NCBI RefSeq assembly: GCF_003367395.1 | Contig: NZ_CP031417.1 | Location: 1,550,001-1,614,000 of the forward strand | Length of the DNA stretch: 64,000 nucleotides | Source: Pseudolabrys taiwanensis | GTDB lineage: Bacteria > Pseudomonadota > Alphaproteobacteria > Rhizobiales > Xanthobacteraceae | Direction of reading: 5' to 3' | In this document: one piece after another, positions 17,443-26,357 of the stretch | Position numbering within the stretch: position 1 is the stretch's first letter | Layout: the number at the start of each line of letters is the position of its first letter | Program-made: the position numbers and the translations under genes | Notes under the pieces: generated by a model | Told to the model about the DNA's origin: nothing | Databases searched by the model: none | Seen by the model: the letters and a program-made list of their open reading frames with translations, nothing else

Positions 17443-18555
17443 TCACTCCGGCAGCACCGGCTTGTCGCTCGGAAAGAGCTGACCGGCGACCACCAGGCCG
17501 ATCGTCAGCAGCGGCGTCGCCAGAAATGCGCCGATCGGTCCCCACAGCCATGCCCAGAACACCAGCGACAGAAAGACCGCCAGCGGTGTCAGCGTCAGCC
17601 GCCGCCCGACCACCGCGGGCGTGATGAAGTTGCCTTCGACCGTCGCCATCACGATGTAGACGATCGGGGCGATCAGCGCGTGCGTGATCGAGGGGAAATG
17701 AATGACCCCGACGCTGAACAGAATAATAATGACGGCGCCCGGCCCAAGGTAGGGGATGAAGCTGAGCACGAAGGTCAGCGCGCCCCACGCCACCGCATTG
17801 GGCAAGCCGATGATCGACGAGGCCAACGCGACGAGCACGCCTTCGGCGAAGTAGATGACGCTGACGGTTGCGAAATAGGCCGTGAGATTTGCTTCGGCGT
17901 CGTGGATGACCCGCAAGCCGCGCAGGCGCGCATCGCCGTTGGGCAGCAAGAGCACGATGCCGCGCCGCAATTGCACGCGCGCGGAGACGAAGAAGAACAG
18001 CGTGCCGAGGAAGATCAGCAGTTGCCCGATGGCCGGCGTCACAAAACCGATGGCCGGCGTGAGCAGGCCGAGCGCCGGCTGGATCAGGTTCGAAATGCCG
18101 AAATCGAGCGGCGCCGAATGGTCGCCGCCGGGATTGAGCACGTCCCGCAGGTCACGCATGGCCTGGATCGGATAATCGAGCAGCCACAGCTTGTCCTTGA
18201 GCCGGGCGCCGATCTCCGGCGCCTTGCCGACCCAGTCCGATACCGGGGCGGCGAGAACCAGGATCAGAAGCGACAGAATGCCGACCAGCAGGAGGACGAG
18301 AAGCAGCGCGCTCAGCGGCTGCGGCACCCCGCGCGCGGCCGCCCGGTCGGAAATCGGCCCCATCAGGATGCCGATGACCGCGGCGGCGACGACCGGGAGG
18401 AAGACAAACCGGGCCAGCTGGAGGAAGCCGATGAACAGCAGGATGAAAATACCGATCAGCGCCAGCTGGGTGGCAAAGGCCCACGGATCGCGCCGCAACG
18501 GCGTGTCATCCAGGCCATTCGACCGCTGGCCTCTCACCGCACTGGGGGCATCCAT
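17443..18555 (-). CDS. AI-2E family transporter (PerM/TqsA type)
   Basis: A 370-residue membrane protein with about eight hydrophobic segments, an early cluster at residues 28-90 and a C-terminal group ending GPIGAFLATPLLTIGLVV. The segment GLPNAVAWGALTFVLSFIPYLGPG is the characteristic motif of the AI-2E transporter family. Members export autoinducer-2 or act as sodium/proton antiporters; the role here is not determined. The start ATG gives an N-terminal cytoplasmic region of about 25 residues. Confidence 0.92.
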   Translation of the reverse strand: MDAPSAVRGQRSNGLDDTPLRRDPWAFATQLALIGIFILLFIGFLQLARFVFLPVVAAAVIGILMGPISDRAAARGVPQPLSALLLVLLLVGILSLLILVLAAPVSDWVGKAPEIGARLKDKLWLLDYPIQAMRDLRDVLNPGGDHSAPLDFGISNLIQPALGLLTPAIGFVTPAIGQLLIFLGTLFFFVSARVQLRRGIVLLLPNGDARLRGLRVIHDAEANLTAYFATVSVIYFAEGVLVALASSIIGLPNAVAWGALTFVLSFIPYLGPGAVIIILFSVGVIHFPSITHALIAPIVYIVMATVEGNFITPAVVGRRLTLTPLAVFLSLVFWAWLWGPIGAFLATPLLTIGLVVAGQLFPSDKPVLPE

Positions 18556-18801
18556 CGTCTGTTCCTTGGTCGCCTCGGGAGAGGCCCCGCATTAACACGG
18601 CCCGGCCGCTTTGGTTGCGGCGGAAAGAGGGCACGGCCCCCGCTGCCCCCTATAGCATGCGGCCGCCGGCTATCCACGGGCTGCCTTGCTCTTGCCTTGG
18701 CCCCCGGGCAGACACCCCCTCCCCGCGATGAACGCCCGCCCGGCGCGGCGTGGCATAGTGGGTGGCAAGTGATTCGCGACGCTCCTATCTGAAGGTTTGG
18801 A

Positions 18802-20853
18802 ATGGCCAAGTCTGCAACCAACAAGAAAAACGCCCAAAACCCCGACCTGTTCGCAGCTGGCGGGGACAAGGCGACCCCCGCCTCCCGGAACAAGCCGGCG
18901 CGGGGAGCGGGAGACGGCGGCTATTCGGCCAAGCACATCGAGGTGCTGGAGGGGCTCGAGCCGGTGCGGCGGCGCCCCGGCATGTATATCGGCGGCACCG
19001 ACGAGAAGGCGATGCACCACCTCTTCGCCGAGGTGATCGACAACGCCATGGACGAGGCCCTCGCCGGCCATGCCGACTGGATCGACGTCGAACTCGACAA
19101 GGACGGCTTTGTCTCGGTGACCGACAACGGCCGCGGCATGCCGGTCGACAACCATCCGAAGTTCAAGAACAAGTCGGCGCTGGAAGTGATCATGTGCACG
19201 CTGCACGCCGGCGGCAAATTCGACTCTGAGGTCTACGAGACCTCCGGCGGTCTGCACGGCGTCGGCGTGTCGGTCACCAATGCGCTCTCGGAGCGGCTGG
19301 AGGTCGACGTCTGGCGCGAGCAGACGCAGTACCACATGGCGTTCGAGCGCGGTCATCCCAAGGGCAAGCTCGAGAAAGTCGGCCGCGCGCCGAACAAGCG
19401 CGGCACGCGCGTGCGCTTCAAGCCCGACCCGCAGATCTTCGGCGCCAAGGCGCACTTCAAGCCCGAGCGCCTGTTCAAGATGTCGCGCTCGAAGGCCTAT
19501 CTGTTCGGCGGCGTCGAGATCCGCTGGCATTGCGCGCCGGAGCTGCTGCACGGCAGCGACGTGCCCGAGGAAGCGACGTTCCACTTCGCCGAAGGCCTGA
19601 AGGACTATCTCGCCACCAGCTTCGAAGGCGCGACGCTGGTGCATCCGGATATCTTCACCGGCTCGTCCGGCAAGGCCGGCCGCGCCGGCGCCGTCGAATG
19701 GGCGGTCGCCTGGTCCGCCGACACCGACGGCTTCATCAACTCCTACTGCAACACGGTGCCGACGCCCGATGGCGGCACGCACGAGTCCGGCCTGCGCTCC
19801 GCCCTGCTGCGCGGCCTGAAGGACCACGCCGCGCGTGTCGGCAAGGAGAAGCAGGTCGGACCGGTCACCAGCGAAGACGTGATGACGGGCGTCGGCTGCA
19901 TGCTGTCGGTGTTCGTCCGCGAGCCGGAATTCCAGGGCCAGACGAAGGACCGCCTCGCGACCGCCGAAGCGCAGCGCGTCGTCGAGCAGGCGATCAAGGA
20001 TCCGTTCGACCATTGGCTCGCCGGCAATCCAATGCAGGCCAACAAGCTGCTCGACTTCATCATCGAGCGCGCCGACGAACGCATCCGCCGCCGTCAGGAA
20101 AAGGACATCGCCCGCAAGACCGCGGTGCGCAAGCTGCGCCTGCCCGGCAAGCTCGCCGACTGCACCAATTCGGCGTCCGAAGGCTCGGAAATCTTCATCG
20201 TCGAAGGTGACTCGGCCGGCGGCTCGGCCAAGCAGGCGCGCGATCGCCGCACCCAGGCGGTGCTGCCGCTGCGCGGCAAGATCCTCAACGTCGCGTCGGC
20301 CGGCAAGGACAAGCTGGCGCAGAATGCCCAGCTCGCCGACCTGATCCAGGCGCTCGGCGTCGGCACCGGCTCCCACTTCAAGACCGACGATCTGCGCTAC
20401 GAGAAGGTCATCATCATGACCGACGCCGACGTCGACGGCGCGCACATCGCTTCGCTGCTGATCACGTTCTTCTACCGGCAGATGCCGCAACTGATCGACT
20501 CTGGCCGGCTCTATCTCGCGGTGCCGCCGCTCTATCGGCTGCAGCACGGCGGCAAGATCGCCTATGCGCGCAACGACGCGCACAAGGACGTGCTGCTCAA
20601 GAGCGAGTTCAATGCCAACGCCAAGGTCGAGGTCTCCCGCTTCAAAGGCCTCGGCGAGATGATGGCGGCGCAGCTCAAAGAGACGACCATGGATCCGAGC
20701 AAGCGCACACTGCTCCGCGTCAAGCTCGTCGAGGAAGAGCGCAAACCGACCGATACCGCGGTCGAGCGGCTGATGGGCAACAAGGCCGAAGCGCGCTTCG
20801 AATTCATCCAGGAAAAGGCAGAGTTCGCGGCGGAAGAACTGCTGGACGTGTAG
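18802..20853 (+). CDS. parE: DNA topoisomerase IV subunit B
   Basis: ATPase subunit of topoisomerase IV, which decatenates daughter chromosomes with ParC. GHKL ATPase motifs are EVIDNAMDEAL, DNGRGMPVD and GGLHGVGVS; the TOPRIM domain shows EGDSAGGSAKQARDR, PLRGKILNV and DADVDGAHI. The spacing around QARDR..QAVLPLRGK and the length of 683 residues fit ParE rather than the longer GyrB (about 800). About 45 N-terminal residues before the ATPase domain are basic and low in complexity, as in other alphaproteobacterial ParE. The gene stands alone. Confidence 0.95.
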   Translation: MAKSATNKKNAQNPDLFAAGGDKATPASRNKPARGAGDGGYSAKHIEVLEGLEPVRRRPGMYIGGTDEKAMHHLFAEVIDNAMDEALAGHADWIDVELDKDGFVSVTDNGRGMPVDNHPKFKNKSALEVIMCTLHAGGKFDSEVYETSGGLHGVGVSVTNALSERLEVDVWREQTQYHMAFERGHPKGKLEKVGRAPNKRGTRVRFKPDPQIFGAKAHFKPERLFKMSRSKAYLFGGVEIRWHCAPELLHGSDVPEEATFHFAEGLKDYLATSFEGATLVHPDIFTGSSGKAGRAGAVEWAVAWSADTDGFINSYCNTVPTPDGGTHESGLRSALLRGLKDHAARVGKEKQVGPVTSEDVMTGVGCMLSVFVREPEFQGQTKDRLATAEAQRVVEQAIKDPFDHWLAGNPMQANKLLDFIIERADERIRRRQEKDIARKTAVRKLRLPGKLADCTNSASEGSEIFIVEGDSAGGSAKQARDRRTQAVLPLRGKILNVASAGKDKLAQNAQLADLIQALGVGTGSHFKTDDLRYEKVIIMTDADVDGAHIASLLITFFYRQMPQLIDSGRLYLAVPPLYRLQHGGKIAYARNDAHKDVLLKSEFNANAKVEVSRFKGLGEMMAAQLKETTMDPSKRTLLRVKLVEEERKPTDTAVERLMGNKAEARFEFIQEKAEFAAEELLDV

Positions 20854-20966
20854 GCTTCACGCCCGGGACCGTACGCCGTGGCCTCTCGCTAGACGGCAGC
20901 GTCTGGGTCCCCGCCGGCACGTCGCGGAGATCGAGCACGTGGCTTCGGCGACACCACGCGCACAGT

Positions 20967-21082
20967 GTCATGCCCGGGCTTGACCCGGGCATCCATGACG
21001 AGTCTCCATGCATAGGAGCCGTACGTTCGGTTGTGCCGCGATGCACGGCGTCGTGGATTGCCGGGTCGAGCCCGGCAATGAC
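20967..21082 (-). repeat. Palindromic intergenic repeat, family A, copy 1
   Basis: A 116-bp element with two outer hairpins: TGCCCGGGCTTGACCCGGGCA at the left end and TTGCCGGG-TCGA-GCCCGGCAA at the right end, ending in GTCAT/ATGAC. The centre (GCCGTACGTTC...TGCACGGC) matches, in reverse orientation, the copies at 45786-45900 and 46313-46427. It fills most of the 281-bp gap between parE and the next gene and could act as a terminator for parE. No gene is visible in the rest of the gap. Confidence 0.85.
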
Positions 21083-21134
21083 CGTGGGGAAAACTGGAGC
21101 AAGTGCGGCGCACGTTAGCGCGCCTTTGCATATC

Positions 21135-21632
21135 CTACAGGCACTTCTTCAGCGTCGGCGTCTTGATGTTACGGCCGACGACGACACCGTCCTTCACCCG
21201 CGGTGCCCCACCCTGCGGCTGGTTGAACATGGTGCGGCGGGTCCCGTTGCCCAACTGGAAGACCAGCGTCTGACGCTCCTCGTTCGGCGCGCCCGGCTGG
21301 AACAACATCTCGACGGTCAGACGATTGCCGCTCTGCGGATTGGCGGTAAGGACGCTGTATTGGTTCGCGGCGTAGCCCGGCCCGAGATCGTGCAACTCGA
21401 TCACGAGGCCTTCGGCAGGCGATGCGATGTTGACGTGCGGATTGGCGGGCGATGGCGCCTGCGTGCAATCGGCCGCCCAGGCACCGAACAAATCGAGCTG
21501 CTTATAGAGTTCCTCCAGCGTTTCCGGCTGGGCCTTGGCGGCTTCGGAGGACTCGGTTTGCTGCTCCGTCTGGGCAGCGGCAGGCGAAACGAACGCAGCA
21601 CAACACAGCAATACCGCAACCAGCAGACGCAC
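21135..21632 (-). CDS. Exported hypothetical protein
   Basis: A 165-residue protein with a clear Sec signal peptide (LLVAVLLCCAAFVSPAAA, cleavage near residue 20) and no other membrane segment. The mature part contains a Gln/Glu-rich linker, then FGAWAADCTQAPSP, HDLGPGYAANQYSVL, and a C-terminal VVGRNIKTPTLKKCL. Two mature cysteines, C56 region and the penultimate C, could form a disulfide. The WAADC start recalls invasion-associated-locus-B-like secreted proteins, but I cannot place it firmly. Function unknown. Confidence 0.8.
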   Translation of the reverse strand: MRLLVAVLLCCAAFVSPAAAQTEQQTESSEAAKAQPETLEELYKQLDLFGAWAADCTQAPSPANPHVNIASPAEGLVIELHDLGPGYAANQYSVLTANPQSGNRLTVEMLFQPGAPNEERQTLVFQLGNGTRRTMFNQPQGGAPRVKDGVVVGRNIKTPTLKKCL

Positions 21633-21730
21633 TCACTTACTCCCCTGCGGCAAGAACGGGGAGCACCATAGCAGCGCGCCGCGTACCGGCAATCGGTACG
21701 CGGCGCTGTCCCTAAGACAATTGTATGAGA

Positions 21731-22699
21731 CTATTCGTCGAACTTCAGATTGGCCGCCTTCACGACATCGGAGAACGACTTGATGTCGGCCTCGATGACC
21801 TTCTTGAACGCATCGCCGGTCGGTCCGCCGGGCGTCGTCGCCATTTTCTTGAGGCCGTTCTGGACCGCCGGATCCGCCAGCGCCCGACCAAGATCGGCGG
21901 TGAGCTTCTGCACGATCGGCGCAGGCGTCCCGGCCGGGACGAAGAAGCCGCTCCACAACTTGATGTTCACGTCCGGATAGCCCGCCTCCGCCATGCTCGG
22001 CACGTCGGGCAGTTCCGGCGAACGCTCGCTGCCGGTCACGGCGAGCGCACGAACCTTACCGCTCGTGATCAACGGAATCGCCGGCGGGCCGTCGCCGATG
22101 GTCAGCAGACAGTCGCCTGCCATCACGCACAGCACAGAGGCATTGCTGCTCTTGAACGGAATCGCCACCGCCGGCGCGCCGGTCTTGAGCTTGAACAACT
22201 CGGTGGTGATCGTGAAGGCCGGCGACGACGAACCATAATTCGCCTTGTCCGGATGCGCCTTCGCCCACTCCACCAGTTCCTTCACGGTCTTGGCGGGATG
22301 ATTGGCCGGCACCGTCATAACCAGGGGGAATGACGCGATCATGTTGAGCGGGATGAAGCTCGTGACCGCGTTATAATTGAGGTTCGGATAAATCGCCGAG
22401 GCGATCGACATCTGCCCTGTGGCGCCGACGAGCACCGTGTAGCCATCCGGCGCCTGCTTGGCGACGTATTCGGACGAAATGCGGCCGCCAGCGCCGGCCT
22501 TATTTTCGACCACGGCGGTGTAGCCGGTCTGTTCCTGAAACTTGGCCACGACCAGCCGGGCGAACAAGTCGTTGCCGCCGCCCGCGGCGAACCCCACGAT
22601 AAAGCGAATCGGCCGGGTCGGATAATCCTGCGCCGCAGCCCCCGTGGCGGCCAGCAGCAGGCCACCCAGCGCGCAGGCCAAAATACGTCGTCTCGTCAT
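21731..22699 (-). CDS. Tripartite tricarboxylate transporter (Bug) substrate-binding protein
   Basis: Second periplasmic Bug receptor, 322 residues. The ATG at 22699 is chosen because it begins a standard signal peptide (TRRRILACALGGLLLA, then GAAA) and has an AAGGTGG ribosome site; an in-frame start 105 bases upstream would bury the signal. Signature segments are YPTRPIRFIVGFAAGGGNDLFAR and AVVENKAGAGGRIS. An unusual LCVMAGDCLL segment places two cysteines near the ligand domain. It diverges from the POT transporter gene with only 52 bp between starts. Ligand unknown. Confidence 0.9.
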   Translation of the reverse strand: MTRRRILACALGGLLLAATGAAAQDYPTRPIRFIVGFAAGGGNDLFARLVVAKFQEQTGYTAVVENKAGAGGRISSEYVAKQAPDGYTVLVGATGQMSIASAIYPNLNYNAVTSFIPLNMIASFPLVMTVPANHPAKTVKELVEWAKAHPDKANYGSSSPAFTITTELFKLKTGAPAVAIPFKSSNASVLCVMAGDCLLTIGDGPPAIPLITSGKVRALAVTGSERSPELPDVPSMAEAGYPDVNIKLWSGFFVPAGTPAPIVQKLTADLGRALADPAVQNGLKKMATTPGGPTGDAFKKVIEADIKSFSDVVKAANLKFDE

Positions 22700-22751
22700 T
22701 GTCGTTTCCACCTTTGCGTCCTGTGTCGGACTTGGCGGGGAGACTACACCG

Positions 22752-24176
22752 ATGACGCAGCCGGCGGAAATGCTAATCTCGCCGCAGGGCCGGGTTAGCC
22801 CCATGCTGCCGACGTCGTTTTCAATGCGCGCAAATCAGCCGACCGCGGTTGCCCGAGAGGTGCTGGGCCATCCGCGTGCCCTGCCCTACCTGTTCGCCAC
22901 CGAGATGTGGGAGCGGTTCTCGTATTACGGGATGCGCTCGCTGCTCGTACTCTACATGCTCAAGCATCTGCTCGATCCTGAGCGCATGGCGCAGGTCTGG
23001 GGCCTGGCCGCCTTCAAGCAGGCGCTCGAAGTCGTCTTCGGCCCACTCGCTGCCCAACCTTTCGCCTCGCAGATCTACGGCTTCTACGCCGGCCTCGTTT
23101 ACCTGACGCCGATCGCCGGCGGGCTTTTGGCCGACCGCGTCTTCGGCCAGCGCCGCATGGTGCTCGCCGGCGCGGCCTTGATGGCGGTCGGCCATTTCAT
23201 GATGGCCTTCGAGCCTCTGTTTCTGTTCGCGCTCGGCGTGCTGATCCTCGGCAATGGCGCGTTCAAGCCGAACATCTCGACGCAGGTCGGCGCCCTCTAC
23301 GCGCAAGGCGATCCGCGCCGCGACCGCGCCTTCTCCATCTTCTACGTCGGCATCAATCTCGGCGCATTCCTCACGCCCTTCATCTGCGGCACGCTCGGCG
23401 AGCTTTACGGCTGGCACTACGGCTTCGCCGCCGCGGGCGTCGGCATGACGCTCTCGCTGGTCATCTATCTCTTCGCCACGCCCTACCTGCCGCCCGACGC
23501 CTTTGCCAAGCGCGATGCATCGCCGCCGCTGGACGCGCAGTCATGGCGGGCTATCATTGCGCTGCTCATCCTGTTCCTGCCGGTCAGCCTCTTCTGGGCG
23601 ACCTACGAACAGCAGGGCAACACGATCACCTTGTGGGCGGACCAGCAGACCGACCGCCACATCGATCTGCTGCTGTTGGCTTTCGACATTCCAGTCACCT
23701 GGTTTCAATCCTTCAATCCGCTGATGATCTTCGTGTTCACGCCGTTCATCCTCGCTCTTTGGCGGCGCCAGGGCGCGCGCGAGCCCTCGACGGTGACGAA
23801 GCTCGCCATCGGCTGTCTGCTCAACGCGGCGTCCTGGCTGGTCATGTACGCCGCGGCCACCGATACGGGCGGCGGCCAGGCGAGCTGGCTCTGGCTTCTG
23901 GGCTTCTTCGCGGTCCTCACCGTCGGCGAGATCTATCTCTCGCCCACCAGCCTGTCGCTGGTGACCAAGGTCGCGCCCACTTCGCTGCTATCGATGCTGA
24001 TGGGCGTGTGGCTGGCGACCAGCTTCGCCGGCAATTTTCTCGCCGGTTATCTCGGCACGTTGTGGTCGAGCATGACCCACGGCAGCTTTTTCCTGCTGCT
24101 CGCCGCGCTCTCCGGCGCCGCCGGCCTCGTCATCGCCCTACTTACCCGCCCCCTGCGCGACGTGCTGAAGGGTTAG
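22752..24176 (+). CDS. Proton-dependent oligopeptide transporter (POT family)
   Basis: Major-facilitator-type importer of di- and tripeptides, 474 residues with 12-14 predicted membrane helices. The POT signature E-x-x-E-R-F-x-x-Y appears here as EMWERFSYYGMRSLL. GNGAFKPNISTQVG and FSIFYVGINLGAFLTP are the second family signature. The ATG at 22752 has a GGGGAG box 9 bases upstream; an in-frame ATG at 22824 could also serve and would remove about 24 weakly conserved residues. Confidence 0.92.
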   Translation: MTQPAEMLISPQGRVSPMLPTSFSMRANQPTAVAREVLGHPRALPYLFATEMWERFSYYGMRSLLVLYMLKHLLDPERMAQVWGLAAFKQALEVVFGPLAAQPFASQIYGFYAGLVYLTPIAGGLLADRVFGQRRMVLAGAALMAVGHFMMAFEPLFLFALGVLILGNGAFKPNISTQVGALYAQGDPRRDRAFSIFYVGINLGAFLTPFICGTLGELYGWHYGFAAAGVGMTLSLVIYLFATPYLPPDAFAKRDASPPLDAQSWRAIIALLILFLPVSLFWATYEQQGNTITLWADQQTDRHIDLLLLAFDIPVTWFQSFNPLMIFVFTPFILALWRRQGAREPSTVTKLAIGCLLNAASWLVMYAAATDTGGGQASWLWLLGFFAVLTVGEIYLSPTSLSLVTKVAPTSLLSMLMGVWLATSFAGNFLAGYLGTLWSSMTHGSFFLLLAALSGAAGLVIALLTRPLRDVLKG

Positions 24177-24194
24177 TCCATCGCCACTCTTGTC

Positions 24195-24276
24195 GTCATG
24201 CCCGGCCTTGTGCCGGGCATCCACGTCTTAAGGCCGGAACAAGAACGTGGATGGCCGGGACAAGCCCGGCCATGAC
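24195..24276 (+). repeat. Palindromic intergenic repeat, family B, copy 1
   Basis: An 82-bp imperfect palindrome bounded by GTCATG and CATGAC, with hairpins TGCCCGGC-CTTGT-GCCGGGCA and TGGCCGGG-ACAAG-CCCGGCCA and inner arms CCACGTCTT / AAGAACGTGG. It matches the element at 37655-37741 in order and sequence. It sits between the convergent POT and PobA-like genes, where it could serve as a bidirectional terminator. Confidence 0.85.
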
Positions 24277-24311
24277 GGCGGAGAAGCCTACACTCCAATT
24301 CAGATGGCTTC

Positions 24312-25502
24312 TTAGTCCATCGGCAGGCCGACATACTGCTCGGCCAGCGACGTCGAGGCGGCCTCCGAACTCGTCAGGTAATCGAGCTCGGCCAATTGGC
24401 GGCGATGGTCGAACGCGGTCTCGTCCGGGAAGCGGTGCATGATCTGCGTCATCCACCAGGAGAAGCGCTGCGCCTTCCACACGCGCCGCAGGCACGTCGC
24501 GGAATAATTCTCGATCAGATCGGTGCGCTTGTTCTTGTAGAAGGCCGACAAGGCGCGCGACATGAACACGACGTCGGCGAAGGCGAGGTTCATGCCCTTG
24601 GCGCCGGTCGGCGGCACGATATGCGCGGCGTCGCCGGCCAGGAACAGGCGGCCGTACTGCATCGGTTCGGCGACGAAGCTGCGCATCGGCGTGATGCCCT
24701 TCTGCAGCATCTTGCCTTCCTTGAGTTCGCGCGCGCCGCCGAGCCGCGTGTGCAGTTCGTCCCAGATGCGGTTGTCCGGCCAGTTGGCGATGTCGTCGTC
24801 GTGGTCGCACTGCAGATACAGCCGCGCCACGGACATCGAGCGCATGGTGTAAAGCGCGAAGCCGCGGTCGGTGTAGTTGTAGATCAGTTCGTGGTCCGGC
24901 GGCGGGCTCTCGGTAAGGATGCCGACCCAGCCGAACGGATATTCCCGCTCGAACACCTTGAGCACGCCTTCCGGGAAGCTCGGCCGGCAGATGCCGTGGA
25001 AACCGTCGCAGCCGGCGATGAAATCGCATGCGATCTCCTTCGCCTTGCCCTCGTGCGTGAAGCGGATCGTCGGCCGCTCCGAGGTGATGTCGTGCACGCT
25101 GACATCGTCGACCTCGAACAACAGGTCGCCGCCGTCGGCGCGGCGGCGCGCCACGAGATCCTTCACCACCTCCTGCTGGCCGTAGATGGTGACGCGCTTG
25201 TTGACGAGCTTCTGGAAATCGAGCCGGTGCAGCTCGCCGTTGATGCCGATGTAGTTGCCCCAGTGCAGCACGCCCTCGCGCGCCATGCGCTCGCCGACGC
25301 CGATCTCGGTCAACACATCGGCCGACCAGTGCTCCAGGAGCCCGGCGCGGATGCGATTGTAGATGTACTCTTCGCTGCGGTTCTCGATGATGATCGAGTC
25401 GATGCCGGCGAGGCGCAACAGGCGCGCCAGCATGAGCCCGGCCGGCCCCGCCCCGATGATGCCCACCTGCGTGCGCAATTTGCCTTCGGTGCCTGCCGCC
25501 AT
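24312..25502 (-). CDS. pobA: 4-hydroxybenzoate 3-monooxygenase-like flavoprotein, copy 1
   Basis: NADPH-dependent flavin hydroxylase expected to convert 4-hydroxybenzoate to protocatechuate. Length 396 residues fits PobA (about 390). FAD motifs: GAGPAG at residues 17-22, CDGFHGICRPSFP with the DG motif, and LAGDAAHIVPPTGAKGMNLA. Typical PobA segments include RIRAGLLEH near residue 51 and FSWWMTQIMHRFP near the C-terminus. A second paralog lies at 26358-27536 and a TetR gene between them, all leftward. Which paralog is the true PobA is not clear; this one may act on a related hydroxy acid. Confidence 0.9.
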   Translation of the reverse strand: MAAGTEGKLRTQVGIIGAGPAGLMLARLLRLAGIDSIIIENRSEEYIYNRIRAGLLEHWSADVLTEIGVGERMAREGVLHWGNYIGINGELHRLDFQKLVNKRVTIYGQQEVVKDLVARRRADGGDLLFEVDDVSVHDITSERPTIRFTHEGKAKEIACDFIAGCDGFHGICRPSFPEGVLKVFEREYPFGWVGILTESPPPDHELIYNYTDRGFALYTMRSMSVARLYLQCDHDDDIANWPDNRIWDELHTRLGGARELKEGKMLQKGITPMRSFVAEPMQYGRLFLAGDAAHIVPPTGAKGMNLAFADVVFMSRALSAFYKNKRTDLIENYSATCLRRVWKAQRFSWWMTQIMHRFPDETAFDHRRQLAELDYLTSSEAASTSLAEQYVGLPMD

Positions 25503-25650
25503 GATCCGTCTCCCTGCGGCCGCCGGCGCTCTCGCCCGTTATCGCGCGGCCGGTGTTTCTTGGCCGCGGACACTAGCCGCGCTGTCCACCCGAGGCAAGG
25601 CAGAAATAAGCAGCGATGCTTATTTGTTAGATGGACAGAAAAGCCCGCCG

Positions 25651-26283
25651 CTAGGCCCGTTTCAGCTGCTGCCGGCCGATGCTGTGCCAATCCTCGAGAA
25701 TGGCGGGATATTCGGATTTCGGCGACTGCCACATCGACGCGAAGGCCATGCCGCGCAGCAGATAGTGCGTCGCCTTGACGAAGGACTGGACGCTCTGCCG
25801 CTCGTATCCCGCCTCGCACAGCGCATCGATCCAGATCGTGTCGAGGACGTTGCGGAACTCGCGCACCACCGGCGTGTTCATCTTCGCCAGCGCCGGATTG
25901 CGCCGCGACACCGTGACCATCTCCATCAGCGCCAAATAGGTCGGGCTGAAACAGAATGACTTCGAATTGGCGAGAAACGCGGCGATCGGATCGGCGGACC
26001 GCGCCTTGCGCGCGGCGAGCACCCGCGCCTGCTCCGCCGCCTGCATCAGCGTGTAGCGCGTGGCGGCGACGATGAGATCGTTCTTGGTGCGGAAATAGTT
26101 TTCCTGCGCGCCGCGCGACACGCCGGCGGCCTTGGCGACGCGCGTCGCCGTGAACTTCTCATAGCCGTCCTCGATCAGCACGGTCATCGCGGCCTTGAGA
26201 ACGGCCTCGCGGGTCTCGCGCCGGCGCTCTTCCTGCGTGCGGCGCGGCGCACGCTTGGGCAAGGGGGCGGAACGTTTGGGCAT
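25651..26283 (-). CDS. TetR-family transcriptional regulator
   Basis: A 210-residue regulator with an N-terminal helix-turn-helix (TATRVAKAAGVSRGAQENYFRTKNDLI, about residues 40-66) preceded by a basic arm (KRAPRRTQEERRRETRE). The C-terminal ligand domain is poorly conserved, as usual. It lies between two PobA-like genes on the same strand, so it probably controls them in response to an aromatic acid. PobA genes are more often controlled by AraC- or IclR-type regulators, so TetR control would be a variation. The start is the ATG following AAACGTTCCGCC. Confidence 0.9.
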   Translation of the reverse strand: MPKRSAPLPKRAPRRTQEERRRETREAVLKAAMTVLIEDGYEKFTATRVAKAAGVSRGAQENYFRTKNDLIVAATRYTLMQAAEQARVLAARKARSADPIAAFLANSKSFCFSPTYLALMEMVTVSRRNPALAKMNTPVVREFRNVLDTIWIDALCEAGYERQSVQSFVKATHYLLRGMAFASMWQSPKSEYPAILEDWHSIGRQQLKRA

Positions 26284-26292
26284 GCGACCTCT

Positions 26293-26335
26293 GGAACGAA
26301 AACGGCCGGCCAACTTAACGTCGGCCGACCGTTCC
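26293..26335. promoter_or_regulatory. Inverted repeat upstream of the TetR gene
   Basis: In the 74-bp spacer between a PobA-like gene and the TetR gene, AACGGCCGGCC (26301-26311) pairs with GGCCGACCGTT (26323-26333) in 10 of 11 positions, with outer GGAACG / CGTTCC arms. It could be an operator for the TetR protein or an intercistronic hairpin. The sequence alone does not decide. Confidence 0.4.
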
Positions 26336-26357
26336 GAACAAGCGTTGAAAAGCGCAG

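Noticed and set aside
18670..20583. A 637-codon leftward frame opposite parE
   Set aside because: Shadow of parE; parE has complete ATPase and TOPRIM motifs on the other strand.
20967..21082. The long palindromes as CRISPR repeats
   Set aside because: They are compound inverted repeats without regular direct repeats and spacers.
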